Under the pieces are notes generated by a model. That model searched no databases and had not been told where the DNA came from. It saw nothing but the letters and a program-made list of their open reading frames with translations. The position numbers and the translations under genes were made by a program. Shown piece after piece: positions 51,426-63,170 of a DNA stretch of 64,000 nucleotides (position 1 is its first letter; each line of letters opens with the position of its first letter). The stretch spans positions 1 through 64,000 of the forward strand of contig JAVLUZ010000352.1 of assembly GCA_036768485.1 (NCBI GenBank), read 5' to 3'. Source of the DNA: Mermis nigrescens (taxonomy: Eukaryota; Nematoda; Enoplea; Mermithida; Mermithidae).

Positions 51426-52092
51426 GAATGATTTATGGAATTTTTGTTTAATTTTAATTTTAAAAAAATTAATTTTCATTCAATACGTGGCGTTGTAAAA
51501 CTTGACGTAGATTCAATTTTAAACAAATTCATGAAGCAATTCATCAGTGTAATGTTGTGACTGCAGGCTATGCACAATTCGGTTGTGGTGAAAAATATAC
51601 TTTCGAGCTTTTGTTATAATTTTTCGTACATAATTACTTTTCATTATTTTATTATTTTTTCTCTTTGATTTTCTTTCATTTTCTTTTTTTATTTTCTTAT
51701 TTAAGATATTAGCTACATTTTACGAAAAATTCTGCATATCCTACCACCTGTCGTATTTTACGAATTATATGATTCGTTCGTCATAATATTGTTAATCTAC
51801 TGCTTTTCATTCCATGTGACTTTCAGATGAGGAGAGTGAGATCAAACGTCGTAATTATTGCTTTGTGTCGATCCTCCGAGAATCATTAAACTTCGTTTTG
51901 AATTACAATCGCTATTATGATTGAAAAAGACAGGCTATTAATAAAATATTGATAAAATGTCAACCTCTCCTCCTCCCAACACTATGCTTCTCATAAATCA
52001 TTTTTAGAACAAATTAGAAGTATAGCTGAAGGATTACTAGCAAATGGAAACTAATTGTCAACTAGGTAATAAATAATAAACTAAGTAATCAT

Positions 52093-52262
52093 TATAGTCT
52101 GTTTCACACCAGTTTGGGCATAAATTTTAAAAATTATATCCGGCAAAAAGCCGACAGATAGCGATTATAGCATTGATTAGATATATAAATATCTTAATCT
52201 GTCGGCTTACTTATGGAAAATTTTCTAAAATTTATGCCCAAACTTATGTGAAACAGACTATA
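52093..52262. mobile_element. 170-bp hairpin MITE
   Basis: Left end TATAGTCTGTTTCACACCAG; right end the inverse (ATGTGAAACAGACTATA). TIRs of about 36 bases include TTTGGGCATAAATTTT, and an inner inverted pair GCCGACAGAT/ATCTGTCGGC follows. A partial end (GAAACAGACTATA) recurs at about 42084-42096. Confidence 0.85.
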
Positions 52263-52907
52263 GTTAGAGTTACATAAATAACGAAGTGCATTTTGATGTA
52301 ACAATAAACAATTTAGTATCCGGTTAGATGGTCACTCGTAGGCGTAGGAATTCAGATATCCTCCCAAGAATCCTACAGACCCCCCACAATCGAATTTTTG
52401 GCGAATTTTACCGAATTTTTAATTGAATTAAGAGGAATAAATTGACGATAAGTATTTTACTATAGATCAGACAGGGCCTTTTCAGAGATGAGAAGATTTT
52501 TAACGAATCAGAAAGCTCGCATTAAATCCAGGGTGAAAAAGGTTCGCGGAAAATTTGTAGTTTATGTTTTGATTCTGCAAATAATCAAGCGTATTTAAAA
52601 CGAATCGTTGTTCTAACATTTAGATACAACTCGAGACTCGAGCTCAAACAAAAAGAATTTACCCGATAAGACAATTTAATTTTTTTCAAAGATTTTTACC
52701 TTAATTTCTTTAAAGCCGTTTTTATCATTTCAAGTTTAATTATCAAAATATGTTTTTGATGGAATAAAAGGCATGATTTCAGAATTCTCGGCGTATGCAT
52801 AGAAATACAACGACTCATAAGCTATCAGCGTAAAAAATGGACATTTTAGTGGGGTAACTTTGTTTTTTCTGATTATTGGCTTTGTTTGCCCACACGAATC
52901 AAGTGCA

Positions 52908-53135
52908 ACCACACGTGAGCGTAGGGAGGGTGGGGGAATATGCACCACCCCAGAAGGCCAAATATTCCCCCTAGAAATCAAAATACCCCCAGAATTTAAT
53001 TTTTAAATTTTTTGTTTTGTTCGAAATTTTTGATGCCAATGAACAGTGCTCGATGAGAAACGTTGAAAAATGGTGTTTTCCGCCGCACAACCATTTTTAA
53101 CACCCTTTCCCACAGATTTTGGTGCTGCCCACCAA
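52908..53135 (+). repeat. Family A dispersed repeat
   Basis: Near-full copy ending TTTTGGTGCTGCCCACC, directly before the (ATT)n tract. Confidence 0.78.
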
Positions 53136-53188
53136 TGAGTGCAACCCCTAGCAGACATTCATGTGTTATATTTTAGGGTCTACACCCA

Positions 53189-54071
<883 letters not shown>

Positions 54072-54222
54072 AGTAACTTCGTGACATTAGTGCAAAATTT
54101 ACGATACATTTCACGTAGGTAGCTCATAAATTTATACTTTATGACGCGCTCATCAAATTTAATTATTTAAAAACGAAAAAAAGATAATAATCCATTATTC
54201 TGAACGAAGCTCTAAGAAAAAT

Positions 54223-54486
54223 TTACTCCGTCGCATAATGCAAAGCACCGAACGCCACGTACTTATGTAGTTGGCCTTGAGATTGCCCGAAAATTATCTC
54301 TCGCCGCAAAACCGCAAGAATTTCGGCTGTGACGATGGCGTATAATAAGGTTTGCGCCTTTTGTATTTTTGGCCAGGGCGTAAAAAGAGATAAAGAGCGA
54401 AATTTCGAGGAGTAGCAAAGAATTCGAATGCACGTTGGAAAGGAAATTTCGGCGAAGTCGTCCGATGAGTAAATTGCGTACACCAT
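54223..54486 (-). CDS. Unrecognised 87-codon open frame
   Basis: ATG at 54486 in a good context, TAA at 54225-54223. Contains EISFPTCIRILCYSSKFRSL and a mildly hydrophobic AQTLLYAIVTAEILAVL. Base use is coding-like, unlike the surroundings, and the opposite strand is not open. I do not recognise a family. It could be a terminal exon of an unseen minus-strand gene or a small gene. Confidence 0.35.
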   Translation of the reverse strand: MVYAIYSSDDFAEISFPTCIRILCYSSKFRSLSLFTPWPKIQKAQTLLYAIVTAEILAVLRREIIFGQSQGQLHKYVAFGALHYATE

Positions 54487-54554
54487 TTCGTTGAAAAAAA
54501 TTAAACTTTTTATTTCATTTCAGTCGTCGCGTAGATAAGAAAATGAACCTAAGG

Positions 54555-54946
54555 TTATGTCGATGACTCTAAAGTGGCCACGAAACCATTATCCAGAGTA
54601 TAAAAGTTGCGAAACAAAATCCGATTTTTAATCTCTTCGGCTTTTGTCACCGAAATCTTGCATTGAACGCAGTAAATTTCGGCCATGTGGGCTAGCTTTA
54701 CTATGTTTGTCGAATTTGTGCTATTATCCGTCCTGATCATTGAGGTTTGATTCTTTTTTACTAAAATATCCTTGCATTTTACATATTCTTTTGTGATTTT
54801 TCTCTTAGATTCGTCTCGACTTGTTCAACGCTCACGTGAGCGGGAATCTCATTTTGAACTCGATCAAAGGTGACCGAATTTTATAGTTTAGTCGAAAACA
54901 CATGCGATAGTCGTAGAACTCTTCAACGTTGCGCAATTTTCTCATT
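54555..54946 (-). CDS. Possible two-exon minus-strand ORF antisense to the ZP gene start
   Basis: MRKLRNVEEFYDYRM to FKMRFPL (54946 to about 54836, donor GTGAGC) can splice in phase 2 to TDNSTNSTNIVKLAHM onward (about 54731-54555). No family recognised. It overlaps ZP exons 1 and 2 on the other strand, so at most one reading is likely right. Confidence 0.2.
54685..54744 (+). CDS. ZP exon 1: signal peptide
   Basis: ATG with an in-frame TAA 12 bases upstream. MWASFTMFVEFVLLSVLIIE, then donor GTTTGA in phase 0. Inferred from the hydrophobic core and phase match. Confidence 0.55.
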
Positions 54947-57900
54947 AGGCCCGTTTTTATCCCGCAGTTTTATAAAAAGAAAGAAGAATACCTGGGTGTG
55001 GGGGGGTTTGGGGGTATGCAATTCCTAGAAACCAAAATACCCACTTAGAAACCAAAATACCCGACCCCCAAAATTCAATTTTTGAAATTTTTTGTTTTTT
55101 TTTCCGCAATTTTTTGATGCAAATGGATAGTGCTCGATAAGAAACGTTGAAAAATGGTGTTATTTCGATATATAATGATGGCGAAATAGTCGAGGAAAGC
55201 GAATCTAGGACAAACTTCATAACAGATGGTTTTGAAATTATTGATCTAATGAACGAAAGAATATTCTAACGACGTTTTTAGAATTAATTGAATTTTAGCG
55301 GTGCTATTCTGAAAAAATTTCAAATTTTTGAAAGCAGCAGCTGAAGTTTCAAATGACGAAAAGCAATTGAAAAGCCACGCAATTGTATAGATGCAAGCAT
55401 GTTCTGGTTACCGTGAGGGGCATTAGTCGAAACTTTCTGGAGCTGAAATGATCTTTAAAATTTGTTCAAATGTGAAATAGCATAAAATCTGCTTATTAGA
55501 TATTGTCTGGTCGCTTTCAACCGCTTTTGCAAACAAAAACTCGTGAGTTCTCTAATTTTTCGACACCAATTTCGATAAACTTTTTCAGAAAGTTTACCTT
55601 TTTGTTTTCTGTGGGCCTAAACCGTAAATGCTTAGTATAGCTGGTCTGAGGTGTCTGCAAACATTCGTTGTAAGCTAAAGTAGCATTAAATAGATGTAAA
55701 TGCTAAAGTGGCGTGTACACTATGTTAATTAATGGTTTCTGGTCCAGAATGCGCATTTTGTGAAATTTCTTTGATTTTTGGCCGTCGTTTGGCCTTATTT
55801 TGCCAGAAAAATTTTCCACTTTTTTTATTTTGTGTATCTAAAACAGACATGCACATCGGCAGACTTCTGGTGGGTCTAAAGCCAGAAATTAATGGAAGAA
55901 GTTTCTTCAAAAATAATTTAAATAAATCAGAAACTGTAGCTTAAGATGGTTTTCAGGCTACTTCAGCATTAATGCCAGTGATTTAATTATCGTTCGAAAA
56001 AGCTTACTCTCGGAACCCCCGTCGACTCATCCCGTTATGCTAGCCGTGCTGCGCATCTGCCAATTAGAACCACCCCCCAACCCACCGAACCCCCTTATGC
56101 ATGTCTGCTCTAGATCCCAAACTTCTTCCACATCTTGTCCGAACACAATATGCGTAAATATTGAAATAAAAGGGTTGAATGGTATTTGTTCCTCATCGTA
56201 CATAATTTACCGCCTTATGACACTGAAGTTCATATTGATAGATGTGCAGCATGGCCGATCTGGGGGAAGGGGGGTCAAAAATTGAGTTCGACCAAAACGA
56301 CCTCAAAAACTGGTATAAGCGCTAAAATAGCGTTAAAACTACGTTATTGCACAATTTCTGATCAATCAGAATCACTTGTGATGAAACTTTTCGGTTTTCA
56401 TCCGTTTTTAACCTTCAGTTTGACTCATTATCGCCATAAACTTTTTTATTCATCCGTTTTGTAGGTCTAGACCACACATAGGCGTGGGGAAGGGTTCCCA
56501 GATTACTGTGGACCTTCCAGAATTCTATTTTTAGTAACATTTTGGCAATTTTTCCCATCCTGACCACCTCCAGAATTTGCTTGCTGCCCATGCATGATCT
56601 AGACCCCCCAAAACCTCCACGTGCAATTTCATTGAAGGTTTTACAAGCAATTGGTTTTTACGGGCTATTCACGCTTCTTTAACGAGTTTTACGCCTTACC
56701 GGCTTTCCATACCGCCATCGCAAACCTCGCTTATAACGAATTATATTTTTTATAATTTTGTCTGAGTTTTTATGTTGTTTGCGTTTTTGTGATGTCCTTG
56801 TTATTTATTTTCATCCATTCATGATTTTAAATTCTTAAAAATGTATGATCATTGTTTTACTCGACGCCGCGCAATCGAAATTTTAAGATTAAAGTCCTAA
56901 TTTTTTGCCAGGAATCCCGGAAGTAGAATGTATGGAAGACAAAGTAAGGCTGAACGTGATCACCGAACGTCAGTTCACCGGAAATATTTTCGTGAAAAAT
57001 AAACACTACGACGACGCTTGCGTGCAAAAATATAACGATAATAAACACAGCGGAGCTTATTTTACGGTACAAATAGGACGGTGTGGAATGCAAAAGCTAA
57101 GAAGTGTAAGCCACTATGACATATAATTAGTTGTCTCACAGTAAATTCTATAAATTTTAATTTAATTTTGAATTAAAATTTTATTTTAAATTAATTTTAA
57201 TTTAAATTATTTTAATTTATTAAAAGTTTAGTAAATTTTATTCTTCAATTAAACATCTTTAAATTAGACGTAAACTGCAATTATATAAATAAAAACCGTG
57301 CCTTTTTATATTATTTTCTCATATTTCATAAAACTACCGATTTGTACATGAGACGGTCATGTCCAAATTTTCGCCTCCTCTTAAGTTTGAGGAAAAGGTT
57401 AAAATTGAATAGTATAAGCGATAAACGTTAAACTGAATAAAAAATTCGCACAAATAAACAGAATCATCCATTCAATTTACGATATCATTGTAATTTACAG
57501 ACGTATAGGCTGCTATTAACAGATAATTACGAACTTAGGTTGATTTTATTTAAATGATCAAGCAAGTAAATGATTTGAGGGTCAAAGATCATTAGAAGGA
57601 AAAGAGAAAATATTTTTCTGCGAAAACTGAAGAAAAATCGGGGCAAACGGTGAAAATTTTATTGAGAAAAACATTGTAAGAAATAAAAGGAATAAAATAA
57701 ATCGAAGAAGTTTAAAGAGTAAATAAAGCTTTGAAATGTGTCATTCGCGAGCACACGTGGGCGTGAGGTGTATGCACCATACCTGGGCGTGGGGGGTTTG
57801 GGAGTATGCACTCCCAGAAACCGAAATACCCTACCCCCGCCTTAGAAACCAAGCCCCCCCCTAGAATTCAATTTTTGATTTTTTTTTGTTTTTTTCGCAA

Positions 57901-60606
57901 TTTTTTGTTGCCAGTGAATAGTGCTCGATAAGAAACGTTGAAAAATGGTATTTCATTCGCCATACCACCATTTTTAAGGCCATTTTTGACCTTTGAAAAA
58001 ATCTTGCACCCCCTCAGAACTTTGGTGTCACCCACATATGGTGTGCACCCTTTCCCCCAGAAGGCCGAATACCCCTTACCAGAAAGCAAAATACCCCTCC
58101 TCAGAGTTCAATTTTTGAAATGTTCTGTTTTTTCGCAATTTTTGATGCCAATATATAGTGCCTGATGAGAAAGGTTGAAGGATGGGGTTTTTTTCGCTAC
58201 ACCATCATTTTAATACCAATTTTTGACCTTTGCAAAATCTTGCGCCCCCTAGAATATTGATGCTGCCTACCTATGTCCGCGAGCCTTAAATTACTGATCG
58301 ATTCTTCATTACTGAAATGACAAAGCTTAAAATTTAATTTTTATTCCTAGTTTTTATCTAGAGAACCACGCTGATGCATTTTTAAATTCCGACACTAGCG
58401 TAGAATTAGCCTTTATGTAAAACTTTTTTACGTTTAATTTTAATTTTTGCGATTAGGATTTTTTGATTTTGTACTTGTAAATTGCTTTGAAATATATATG
58501 AAATAACAATCTTTCATATCAGACGATTCGGAAATATTGGTAATTTTTTTTGTTTTTTTTTGGTTTTTAAGGCTGATCCGAAAGGCATGAATTTTGTCAT
58601 AGCGATCGTAGTCAGCTTTCACCCACGCTTCATTACATTCGTCGACAGAGCGTATAATATAAAATGTTTTTACATGGAAAAGGAAGAAACGGTATCTTCT
58701 AAATTAGAAGTGAGGTAAGAGTGACCTTATAAGAAAAGAGTGAGAAAAAATTATTGATCAATAAAAATTATGTCAAAAAATTATTGATCTTTACATTAGA
58801 TTTATATCTCTGCGCAATTTTTACTTCTTTAGCAACATTTTAGTTAACTACATGACATTTTAGTCATTAAAGCACTTATTTTTTACTTAACTTTGCGGAG
58901 ATACAAAAACTGTTCCAAATTGTACATTACAATGAGCAAAGAAATATAGAAGACAAATACAAACGAATGAAGGCAATGAGTCAGTTATGTTAAAAGATGG
59001 CCTATCACTTCTTCCTTTTGAGAATATTCTGAGAATAAGCCTAGTTTTAGCACGCTTTTCCTTGATATTCCGCCTGATAATCGATAGTTTTTTGCAAAAT
59101 TTATTAGAAACATGCTTCGAAAGATTTTTATCTTTCAAATCTAGAATCTTACAATTTTCTTAGTTCGAATTTATAAATTAGACCCTTATTATATAGAGCT
59201 GATCTCTCAAAAAGATAAAAGTTTTATTTTGAAGATGAGTTTCAATATTTGAAATTCTAAGAGCACCGATCGCGTATTCAATAATAATTTATAGAAAATG
59301 ATTTTGCTGGAAAAATTTCAGTATTTTTATTTTTTCAAATTTTCTTTGATGGAAAAAAGTTTGAAAAATTTTTTTCGAGCAGATAACAAACTTAATTTAA
59401 GTTTCGATTTAATCTAAGTTCATGTTTCAATTTTTCTAACTTTTGTATGCTACAGTATGATACCAACGTCTTCCCTTTACGACGCAATGGCAATGCCAAA
59501 ATGTAAATACAACGTGAAGCTCAATAGTTTGAATGGGCCTGAAGTATTCTACGCCAATGTGGGCGATACGGTTTATCACGTTTGGGAATGCACTGGTCCG
59601 GAAATGGGTATTCTGGTCCGAAATTGCTATGTAAAAGACGGTACTGGGGAAGAAGCGACGACTGTCAGCAACGAAGGGTTTGAGAATAATTTTGTAAATT
59701 TATATCTCAATTTATATTTTATATTTATAATTAATATTTTGATTTATCTTCAATTTTTTTAAATTTATATATAATTTTTACTTTTTTGATTTGTATATAA
59801 TTTCATTTATAGTTGAGTTCTATTAAGAATTTATATTTATGATTGATTTTTTCGATAATTCTTAAATAATCTACAGAGTCCTAGCATAAATGGGCATAAG
59901 CTTTGTGAGGTTAGATCCCACAAATACTATTTTTGTGGATCCCGCTGAATTATTGAATAGGTTGTTGATTAACTGAATGAAATAATTAAATAATCCTGAA
60001 ATAAAAATAGCTAGATCCCATTATATTTAGTTGTGTGAACTCTTTTTAATTTGCCTGCTAAAATTCTTTTTGATGCTAGCGGATAGAGTTTAATTAAAAC
60101 GTAAAAATTTTTTGTCCCGGCGATAAATCTTTGGGCCACTTTTGATATTTGCAAATTTTAGGCCCCCATTTGTGAATGAAGTACCTACCATGAATTAGTA
60201 GGAACATCCAAGGTTATTAGAAGGAGGCTAGCAGACATGGGAAACTCTGTAAGAGTCGATACTTTCAGACTTAAAAAATACGTTAAATATGCACGCTTAA
60301 AGTTTTCATCAGTTAAAAACAAAAATTGATGTAAAAATTCATGATAAACCTCGAATTTGATAAGAACCTGATTTTGCCTCATTTTATCACACGATTCCAT
60401 GTTACCAACTCAATTTCTTTATCTTTTTCCGACTTCACAGATGCTCCTCTGATCAGCAGCTGTTGAGCGATTTGACTTACGACAATTCTTTAATGAAAGC
60501 TTACGCTACTAGCTGGGCATTCAAATACGCCGATAGAAATACGTTATTTTTCACTTGCCAAATATCGTTATGCCAAAAGCAATTCGGAATGTGCGAGGGA
60601 ATCAGC
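54685..60606 (+). CDS. Secreted cuticlin-like ZP-domain protein (3' end not found)
   Basis: Six exons: 54685-54744, 54809-54869, 56912-57105, 58572-58714, 59456-59677 and 60441-60606, with phases 0, 1, 0, 2, 2, 0 after each. They give about 282 residues. A signal peptide (FTMFVEFVLLSVLII) is followed by a short linker, then ZP-N: GIPEVECMEDKVRLN, FTGNIFVK, DDAC, VQIGRC, VVSFHPRFIT, VDRAYNIKCFY. ZP-C follows: MPKCKYNVKL, VGDTVYHVWEC, GILVRNCYV, the GCSSDQQLL block, SWAFKYADRNTLFFTCQ and LCQKQFGMCEG. Cysteine placement fits nematode cuticlins and CUTL proteins, which polymerise into cuticle or apical matrix. The expected PP-C step, a furin-type site and a membrane anchor are missing: exon 6 ends in phase 0 and the rest was not located. 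Confidence 0.9.
54809..54869 (+). CDS. ZP exon 2: linker
   Basis: Acceptor TTTCTCTTAG; IRLDLFNAHVSGNLILNSIK plus one base; donor GTGACC in phase 1, matching exon 3 so that the join reads KGIPEVEC as in cuticlins. Confidence 0.55.
54990..55166 (+). repeat. Family A repeat, abruptly truncated
   Basis: Follows the consensus from GGGTGTGGGGGGGTTTGGGG through GAAACGTTGAAAAATGGTGT and stops at ATTTCG, where unrelated sequence begins. Confidence 0.75.
56235..56480 (-). repeat. Family B dispersed repeat
   Basis: Reverse copy from GTGCAGCATGGCCGATCTGG with ATAAGCGCTAAAATAGCG; a family C segment follows. Confidence 0.7.
56912..57105 (+). CDS. ZP exon 3: ZP-N, first part
   Basis: Phase 1 in, phase 0 out with donor GTAAGC. 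Contains GIPEVECMEDKV, RQFTGNIFVKNKHYDDAC and GAYFTVQIGRCGMQKLRS. Confidence 0.92.
57106..58571. other. ZP intron 3
   Basis: AT-rich unique sequence, then the tandem family A pair at 57752-58280. Confidence 0.65.
57752..58280 (+). repeat. Two family A repeats in tandem
   Basis: Best family A example: copies at about 57752-58040 and 58035-58280, head to tail, the second starting inside the TATGGTGTGCACCC end of the first. Confidence 0.8.
58572..58714 (+). CDS. ZP exon 4: ZP-N, second part
   Basis: Short exon found by its motif. After TTTTTAAG it reads ADPKGMNFVIAIVVSFHPRF, then DRAYNIKCFYMEKEE. Donor GTAAGA in phase 2. Confidence 0.9.
58715..60440. other. ZP introns 4 and 5 (with exon 5 between)
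   Basis: 58715-59455 and 59678-60440 are AT-rich. No repeat-family copy or extra exon seen. Confidence 0.6.
59456..59677 (+). CDS. ZP exon 5: ZP-C, first part
   Basis: Phase 2 in after CTACAG; starts MIPTSSLYDAMAMPKCKYNV and ends VSNEG with donor GTTTGA in phase 2. This donor, not a later GTAAAT, restores the G-C-S/T-x-D motif of ZP-C. Confidence 0.9.
60441..60606 (+). CDS. ZP exon 6: ZP-C, second part
   Basis: Acceptor GACTTCACAG, donor GTAAGT, phase 0. CSSDQQLLSDLTYDNSLMKA, FKYADRNTLFFTCQISLC and MCEGIS. Confidence 0.92.
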
Positions 60607-60764
60607 GTAAGTCTCAAGTCGTAGACTGGTGAGCGGCAAACTTGAATTTAAATTAAATTAATTTAAATCGAATGATTTTTAATTCAAAAAACTCAAATTT
60701 TAATGTTTCAAATTCAGTATAATCAGACACAATGTTTTCTTCAAGCAAGAGTTAGACAAAACGT

Positions 60765-61045
60765 AGGTCCACACGTAGGCGCTGGGGGAGGTCTGGTGGG
60801 ACATTAACGTGGATGGGGAGGCGGTTCTAGACTTCCAGAATAGAAAGATGGAAATGGAGCTTAATGAAGGCCAAAAATAGATGGAAATTAAACGTTTTCT
60901 TCTAAAGCGCTTGAAATTGATCATAAACTGTGTAATAAGCAAGTTTAAACGCAATTTTAGCATATGTTCAAGTATTTGAAGTCATTTTGGCCCCTGGAAA
61001 GCTAAATTCCTGATCCCAATATCGACCATGCTGTCCATCTAAGGC
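60765..61045 (+). repeat. Family B dispersed repeat
   Basis: Forward copy starting near CCACACGTAGGCGCTGGGGG and ending CGACCATGCTGTCCATCTA. Confidence 0.7.
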
Positions 61046-61689
61046 TGGACCCGCTTCGAGATTTTGGCGGACTCCCATAAAATCGATAGACCTCCTCAGA
61101 ATCGAATTTTTAAAGCTATTTTTTTGGACATTTTGCCCCGCCAGACCTCCTCCGCCTTCCCCTCTAGATTTGGCTGCTGCTGCCTGCCTTTGGATACTAA
61201 ACCGTGTTATACTCCAAACACATTATCGATAGAGCCCTAGAAGTTTGGTGGTGCATTAAAATTTTCTAACCTTTCATCAGTTTCGGGATGTCGAGAAACG
61301 TAAAAAAACAATTTCAGCAGTCAGCTAGCACTGTTTTTCTGTACCAAATTTCTCCCAATTTGACTATTTTGCACCAAATACAGCAGATTCGTACATTTGT
61401 TATGATATAAATCAAAATGAAAGAAAATTAAGCTCAAACTCACAAATGATATAGAAAACGAACGCTTTATACTGCTCTTGGTCTACCCAAAGCATAGCCT
61501 GCTTGTAGTTTGCCCTTCACTTGTAGAATATAGCTGCTGTTTCCACTACTAAACTTCTAATTCTAGCAAAAGACCATTCTGCAGATCCCATTGTCATAGA
61601 TGAAAAGATAGTAAAGTGTCTTGCGAGATCTACATAGTTGTTTAAGTTATTGACAAGCATCAAAAAGCACGGATTAGTTTGGAAGCACA

Positions 61690-61990
61690 CAGCACCAGAC
61701 ATGCACGTGATGAGGGGGTTAGGCGGGGGTCTAGATCTCCAGAAAATAGAAATGGAAAACTTTTTAGGGGCAAATGAGGCAAAATGAAGACTAAAAATTG
61801 ATGAAAATTTAAAAATTTCTTCAAAAGTGCTTAAAATTGATCAGAAACTGCGTAACAAGGAAGTTTTGACGCTATTTTGCCGCTTAAGCCAGTTTTTGAG
61901 GTCGCGTTGGAGTAAAAAAGCTCAATGTTTGACCCAACCCACACCGGCTGATCCCCCTTACCCAAACCGGCCATGCTGTGCACCTATAAT
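61690..61990 (+). repeat. Family B dispersed repeat, near full length
   Basis: One of the cleanest copies: GACATGCACGTGATGAGGGG, GAGGCAAAATGAAGAC, TGACGCTATTTTGCCGCTTA, and GGCCATGCTGTGCACCTAT at the end. Confidence 0.78.
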
Positions 61991-62239
61991 CAGCACCTTG
62001 AATTATCCTGGTGGAATTCTAATGCGCCAAAACGGCACGGCTAAGGCGAAAATCAAGATGTTGAGACTTTAACTATCCGGAAATTCGACTTAAGACTATA
62101 CGAGTATATGCTCCTTTATTTTCAATCATTGCGGGACGTTCGTTTTTGCAGTGCAATGTTCGAAAATGTCGATATGCACAGTGTAGTAACGTTTAACAAG
62201 TTCTGTTCAAGTAAAACCTTGTATTACACACTAAATTAC

Positions 62240-62320
62240 TGGATTTTCGCACCAAATTTCGCACCAAAGCACCGAATTTCGTACAAAATCAGTGATTTTT
62301 GCACCGAATTTCGGGGGCCC
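62240..62320 (+). repeat. GCACCAAATTTC-type short repeats
   Basis: Four to five imperfect copies of TTTCGCACCAAA. Confidence 0.6.
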
Positions 62321-62864
62321 TAATTATTAGCCACATTTAGTTTATAGATTGAGAAGCAAGCATTATACGTACACCGTACACGATGCTTAGCGAAGTGTGC
62401 TTGAGAAAAGCACCAGTGGATAGCGGGCGGACAAGAATTGCATAATGGATGTTGTTTGGCGCCACTCTATATATGTGTTCACATTATTTATTAGAATATT
62501 GATTTTTAAAGCAATATGAACTCGAAAAAATATTGATGAAAATTATAGCGATGTACCGACAGTCTCGCACGACTGACAAATAGAATTAAAGATGAATCTT
62601 TTAGTTAGAAGAAAAATTCCTACGTGACCGATAGTACCATTGAAGGAAAGACGTGAAAAACGTATTTTTGATTTGCATTCTCGCCCCTCCTTTTTTAAAA
62701 TTAAAAATCGAAATTTCCCATTCATCTCAGATCAATATCCTTCCTGATGCACTTGCTTCGCAGCAGATTTTAAGCTTGTTAGATACAAATTTGCATTGAT
62801 TTTGGAAAAATATACTGCAGATCAGACATGCACAGCACGGGAAATCTTGGAGGGGTCGAAATTT

Positions 62865-63170
62865 TAAAGTGCCTTTTTTGGGCTCAAAAATGGTGGATAT
62901 GCATCGAAAACGTCGTTTTTCGGCATTTCTGACGTTGCACTATCTTTCTAGAACATGAAATCAACAATTTCAAAAAAATAAAAAAGTTAATTAAATTAAA
63001 CAAAATATACTTAAAACATAAGTATATGGCGTGGAGCGCCGAAAATTTGGCACTTTTGTGCAAATAGATGCTTAAAAACGCTCCAAAAGCACGTGTTCTA
63101 CGAGTTTTTAGAAAACTTTTGGAAAACCGGGAATTCTAGGGGTTGAAAAAATTTTAAAATTTTCCTGGGG
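62865..63170 (-). repeat. Family E dispersed repeat
   Basis: Contains GGCGTGGAGCGCCGAAAATT, ACGTTGCACTATCTTTCTAG and GCATTTCTGACG, matching the segments at 28040-28350 and 33690-34085. Confidence 0.55.

Larger units (their letters stand above)
54870..56911. other. ZP intron 2
   Basis: Truncated family A (54990-55166), a 33-codon protein-like stretch at 55161-55262, reverse family B segments (about 55690-55870 and 56235-56480) and family C (56505-56600). Confidence 0.6.
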
